Shown one piece after another: positions 59,285 through 64,000 of a DNA stretch of 64,000 nt. The notes beneath the pieces are model-generated. The model had not been told where the DNA came from. It did not search any database and saw nothing but the letters and a program-made list of their open reading frames with translations. The DNA is from Alisma plantago-aquatica (Eukaryota > Streptophyta > Magnoliopsida > Alismatales > Alismataceae): assembly GCA_963693085.1 (NCBI GenBank), contig OY856412.1, positions 1,127,641,244 to 1,127,705,243 on the forward strand, in the 5' to 3' direction. Made by a program: the position numbers and the translations under genes. Numbering within the stretch: position 1 is the stretch's first letter; each line of letters opens with the position of its first letter.

Positions 59285-59462
59285 CTACATAAAAAGAGAC
59301 GGATACATCTTTTGCATCTCGTCCTCAAGTTCCCATGTGGCTTCCTCAACGCCACAATGATGCCACAAAACTTTGACTAACACAATGTCCTTCTTCTTCA
59401 ATTTCTTTATCCTTCTATCTAGGATCAGAACATGACCTTCCACATAAGACATATCATTATCT
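59285..59462 (-). pseudogene. Gypsy pol C-terminus, chromodomain-type end
   Basis: Reads VLILDRRIKKLKKKDIVLVK, then VLWHHCGVEEATWELEDEMQ and KMYPSLF before a stop. VKVLW...EEATWE is the hallmark tail of chromovirus integrases. The matching upstream segment, FHVSMLRKCHPDTW, is at about 61640-61720. Confidence 0.9.
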
Positions 59463-61640
59463 TGTAGGGAAATATGGCATTAAGTAGGCAGCAGAAACAA
59501 AAAAAAATTACTGACATATTTCCCATTAACCAGCAGATCGCGTCAATAACTATGCAATGGGAAGGATGGTTTCACGAAGATATACATGGTCCTAGAGTAA
59601 GTCCAGTGACAATCCTTATTGATGTAGATGTACACTTTGTCTTATATGGTGGTTGTGTAGCTCCTGGTCACACTGGGACTCGTCTGACTGCTCCTCCATG
59701 GACACCAGACTCAGACAACTACTACAATGACTCCTCATATCTTGCCACGGACTGCGAGTTGATGTTTCCCTCCTAGTAGTAGTCAAAGGACTCCTGCCTC
59801 TATAGTAGTCCACGCATATTGACTAGAACTCTTATCGTCTGCTAGAACGGATAGGAAGAATTTTTCCCTCCTGTTGGTGTTCTAGTAAACAACATGCTCT
59901 CCCACAACAATGATCCTCAGTTGTTTCTCTCCCATGGCTATCCCTCCCTGGTCTAGTAGGACTTGTCTGGGCTCTCATGGTTACCACAACCAGAGAGGAC
60001 AACAATTGTCAGAGCAACTGATTCTCAATTTTTTGTGTAGTAGTTGTGTCCTGGGAAACCCCCAGTACCCCTCTATAAATAGGAGGGTTTAGGGTCAGGG
60101 TTCCCAGTCCCCAACCAATGCATAACTAAAGTAGAAGTGGAAAGGACCGGAAGATCTTAAATTTTCACAACAATTTTGGAAGTTTCACAACATGTGTGCA
60201 CTGAAACAGTCATCTCGCATGTGATACGGTTGTTTCGCTAAGAGAAACATTCGTTTCACACTTTCTAGTTCTACACGTATGTCGTCAATTAAATTCCAAT
60301 TAGTACCCAACTTGACGTCAACACCAATCCTATGTGCAATCAAATTGCACCCCTGAAACAGAAGTCTGGTGTAAACAAGACAGGCGTCTCACACCATCCT
60401 AGACGACCATCTCACACAAGTGAAACATGTGTCTCACAGCATGCCAGACGGCTATTTTTCACAAGTGAGACAGACATCTCACAACCTGGGTCAGGTAGAA
60501 TTCCAACCAATGTACAATAAAATCAATCTGACACTCCAAACAACAGTCTCAACACTTGAACTGGTCATTTGGTAGTCTAGTCACCTGATCTGTTGTGTGA
60601 ATTGAAATACCTAAACACTTTAGTAATCAATTCAATCATCATTCAAGATCAAAACTCCTCTTCTAGATGAGTTCCTATGTGTGTGACCTTATAGGTCCCA
60701 TATCATGTTAGCAGTGAATGTCCATAACTAGCTTATGACATCACAAGCAATGAGTGGTGCCTAGTCACACATCATTGCTACCCAAGTGAATGGAAAGTTG
60801 GGGAGCAAATTCAACCTACAATATGTGTATGGTGTTATAATGTTTGTATAGTTCCTTTGTCACTGATATCCAAATTGAATTAGAGGCATGGAGCAGTCAT
60901 CCTCATTGTTATTCAATCTTGTTTCTTGAACTAGAGCAAACTACATGAGATATATGTCCATACTTTTCTCAGTCTCACTAATCAAGAGGCCTTGGATATC
61001 ATAATTCTGTAGGGGGACAAATCCCATATCTATCACTCGCAGTCAGTCCACATGTGTCAAAGTAACCCAATCATCACTGTTATAACAACCCATGTTTCAG
61101 GACTGTGTTTGATGATGTCAAAGTGTACCCAACGACATGTGACAAGTGTAGTGATTTCATGTCTAATAACCACAACCACCACCATCACTGTGAGAGATGA
61201 CTATGACTTCCATGATGATGGATTCCATGTGTCAGTCTCGCGGTGGGTATGTCTGATACACTGATCTCTAACATGTATTTGTGTGGTTGGTTTAATATTG
61301 TCATATCATGACTAATGAGATTTAGTCATCCACCAACGCACACTCTGATCTTATGTGTTATCGTTGTCCATCAACTTTCCACAATAACAACTGATCAAGG
61401 ATATAATGAGAATATGTATATTTACTCTTAACATCTGTATGATCTCATCCACAAGGTTAGTAACTTGAATACATACGTCATTGAGTAATATGATTCTCTA
61501 GACATTTATTATGTTATTCATTCTCTCATAATTGAATATAAAAAATAAATTGGAAGCTTGCCTTTATTATTATCAAATCAGGTATCTAATGTCATATCCC
61601 AATCATAATATGATTGGCTCTCTAGGCATACATACCAACA
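59463..61640 (-). mobile_element. Solo LTR of the copia-1/2 family (copy D)
   Basis: Full length (2178 bp), TGTTGGTATGTATGCC at 61640 and ...CCCTACA at 59463, with no internal copia sequence on either side. Flanks TATCT (59458-59462) and TATCC (61641-61645) fit a 5-bp duplication with one change. It interrupts the gypsy pol coding region. It arose from a full element by LTR-LTR recombination (established mechanism). Confidence 0.9.
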
Positions 61641-62831
61641 TATCCAGCTCCACCTCAACACGTTGAAGAGTCAACCATGTATCAGGATGACACTTCCTCA
61701 GCATAGAGACATGAAACACATGATGTAACTTGTGCAACTCAGGTTACAACTCTAACTTATAAGCCACCTTTCCAACACGTACAACCACAGGGTAAGGTCC
61801 CATATACTAGGGATCTAACTTACCCTTCTTACCAAACCTTAGAACACCTTTCTAAGGAGATACTTTGAGGTACACCATGTCTCCCACTTAGAACTCTAAA
61901 GGTCTATGACGGTTATCAGTGTAAGACTTCTGCCTATCCTGAGCTGCCTTCAGTTGCTTCTGAATCACTTTGATCTTTTTTGTTATATGTCGTACTAGCT
62001 CATGACCTAAAAGTTGATATTCTCCCATCTCATACCAACATAAAGGAGATCTACAATGTCTCCCATACAATGTTTCATACGGTTCCATGTCGATGCTCCT
62101 CTGATAGATATTGTTATAAGAAAACTCTATCAGGCTAAGGTGTATATCCCAACTGCCCAAAATTTGTAACACACAAGTTCTTAACATATCTTCCAAAGTC
62201 TATATAGTCCTCTCAGACTATCCATCCATTTGTGGATGGAGCATAGTTTTGAACCTCTATTGAGTTCCCATAGTTGTGTGCAAGCATTCCCAAAAGTGAC
62301 TAGTAAACTGTTGACCTCTGTCTGATACGATGGTAGCTGGGAACCATGTAAATGTACTATCTCATCGACATACACATGTACAAGTTTCTCAGCCATAAAT
62401 GTCATCTTTACAAGAAGAAAGTGTGATGACTTACTCAACTTGTCCACTATTACCCAAATGGAATCATGACCCTTGGCTATCCTAGGTAGTCCAACCACAA
62501 ATTCCATCATAATATGATCCCACTTCCATTATGGTATAGGCAACGGTTGCAAAGTCCATGCAAGCTTCTAATGTTCAACTTTGACCTGCTGACACACTGT
62601 GCACTTAGCCACGAACTCAGCTACATCATGCTTTAATCCTGGCCACCAGTACATATATTTTAGATTCTGATACATCTTGGTGCTACCTGGATGCATAGCG
62701 TACATATAAGAGTGACCCTCTTCAAGAACTAATGTCCTCAGATTATCTACATCTGGAACAACTGCCCTGCCATGATAACATATTGTCTCATCCTCTATCT
62801 CGTGGAAGACATCACGCTTCTCACTACCCAA
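61641..62831 (-). pseudogene. Gypsy integrase
   Basis: From the right: the zinc region YMYAMHPGSTKMYQNLKYMY, then WWPGLKHDVAEFVAKCTVCQ (62831-62568; HPG..K and C..CQ visible). The core has MEFVVGLPRIAKGHDSIWVI and VDKLSKSSHFLLVK (62510-62390). Then LIEFSYNNIYQRSIDMEPYE and LYGRHCRSPLCWYEMGE (62196-62030), and DMVYLKVSP toward 61850. The family pastes element DNA into chromosomes. Frameshifts split the core. Confidence 0.9.
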
Positions 62832-64000
62832 CTTTGCTCGGATCTATTGTACTACAATATCATTATACTGCGCATCTCTGATCTGTTGATTCAATGTCAA
62901 GTTTACGTGTAATTGTGCCAACAGACCTGCTAGCATGGACACCTCTAACTATACATTCATTTGACGTAAGGAGACCAACATGTCTCTCTTATGGCATACC
63001 AAAGCACTCAACTGTGTCGGATCAGCGGATGATGACGAAGAAGACTTTTTGCTTAAGGCATCTACCACCACATTTTCCTTCCCTGGATGGTAATCTATGG
63101 TGCAATCATAATCCTTAATTAACTCCATCCAGTGTCATTTTCGCATGTTCAATTCCTGCTTTGAAAAGATATATTGCAAGTTCTTGTAGTCGGTGAAGAT
63201 CTGACACTTCTCGCCATAAAGGTAGTGCCTCCATATCTTCAAAGCATGGACCACAACTTCCAATTCTAGATCGTGTGTTAGTAGTTCTCCTCATGTTTCT
63301 TAAGCTTTCACTAAGTGAAAGAAATCATGTTCTTATCTTGCATTAGCACACAACCCAGACCATTCTTAGATGCATCGTAGAAGACAAAATAACCCTTTCC
63401 TTGCTCTGGAAACACTAACATCGGTGCACTAGTCAACCTCTCCTTCAGGATCATAAAAGAGCGTCGACATCTATCATCCCAAGCAAACGACACACCCTTC
63501 CTTGTTAATTTTGTTAGAGGTAACGCCACTGCACTGAAGTTCTTAATGAATCCTCTGTAATATCTTTCCAAACCTAAGAAGCTATGAATGTCTATAGGTG
63601 TCTTCGGCTGATCCCACTCCAGCACTAACTCCTCCTTCTTTGGCTCTACACAGACTCCTATGGAAGATATCATGTGCCCTAGGAAATCCACTTCCTTTAG
63701 CCATAACTCACATTTACTAAACATCACTTACAATTATTGTTGGCTCAATAATGACAAAGCCTGACGTAGATGTTGCTCATGTTGCTGACTATCTCTAGAG
63801 TAAATCAGGATATCATCAATAAATACAACTAAAAACCAATCTAGATGAGGTCTGAATACTCTTCTCATTAGGTCCATGAATGTTGTTGGTGCATTGATTA
63901 GCCCAAAAGGCATAACCACGAACTCATAATGACCATACATTGTCCTAAAAGCTGACTTTGGCATGTCATCAACCTTAATCTGCAATTGATGATAACCCAG
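62832..64000 (-). pseudogene. Gypsy reverse transcriptase and RNase H (N-terminus outside window)
   Basis: 63985-63734: [36 protein letters not shown] and [13 protein letters not shown], with the IDD active site kept. 63727-63311: KCELWLKEVDFLGHMIS, HSFLGLERYYRGFIKNFS and VFYDASKNGLGCVLMQ (RNase H start). Below 63310 the RNase H is frameshifted; a readable KYIFSKQELNMR-like piece remains near 63150. This is the standard chromovirus pol order. Confidence 0.92.

Larger units (their letters stand above)
59248..64000 (-). mobile_element. Chromodomain Ty3/gypsy element, pol region, split by a solo copia LTR
   Basis: Pol is read leftwards from the window edge: reverse transcriptase, RNase H, integrase, then a chromodomain-type end at 59285-59462 on the far side of the solo LTR. 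gag, protease and the 5' LTR lie right of the window. The conserved 3' sequence 'gggacgaaatcc' precedes the LTR. Confidence 0.85.

Overview
This is a gene-poor, transposon-packed stretch of a flowering-plant nuclear genome. It is AT-rich, with plant LTR-retrotransposon lineages (Ty1/copia, a SIRE/Maximus-like copia, Tat/Athila-like and chromodomain Ty3/gypsy), a CACTA (En/Spm) DNA transposon, a Mutator-like non-autonomous element and microsatellite-associated MITEs. I see no intact host gene, rRNA, tRNA or CRISPR. Nearly every coding stretch is a decayed transposon gene with stops and frameshifts. The species cannot be named from the sequence.

Layout. 1-6505: a non-autonomous Tat/Athila-type LTR element whose 5' LTR is cut by the window edge; it sits in the gag of a copia element (copia-1, + strand) that continues from 6506 to its 3' LTR ending at 10964. 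10965-14670: non-coding decayed repeats. 14671-50998: a CACTA transposon bounded by CCT on both sides. It is interrupted by copia-2 (23173-50655, - strand), whose two LTRs are flanked by a perfect AGCAT target duplication. Copia-2 is itself split inside its reverse transcriptase by a 13.9-kb SIRE-like element (26715-40624, + strand; flanks GTTTT/GTTTC). The 5' leader of copia-2 received a 2.5-kb Mutator-like element (44914-47385) and two nearly identical ~395-bp MITEs (47402-48274), all set in (TA)n arrays. 51002-59247: long LTR-like non-coding blocks on the - strand. 59248-64000: a - strand chromodomain gypsy pol, interrupted by a solo LTR of the copia-1/2 family (59463-61640).

How the parts relate. 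The order of events can be read from the nesting: CACTA first, copia-2 into it, then SIRE-like, Mutator-like and MITE insertions into copia-2. One ~2.2-kb copia LTR family occurs four times (9081, 23173, 48498, 59463). The CACTA carries the usual two-gene set in decayed form: a TNP2 transposase with DUF4218/DUF4216 modules, and a Transposase_24-like gene ending in a Ulp1-like cysteine protease. The SIRE-like element is odd in three ways. Its PBS and leader are replaced by a gypsy pol fragment. It carries an extra, better-preserved ORF with its own TATA box. A GTCGACCGAG motif recurs in its LTRs and both internal gaps.

Domain and family names rest on motif recognition by eye; no database search was possible. 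Element ends supported by target duplications or PBS/PPT are firm. The 51-59 kb boundaries are tentative.
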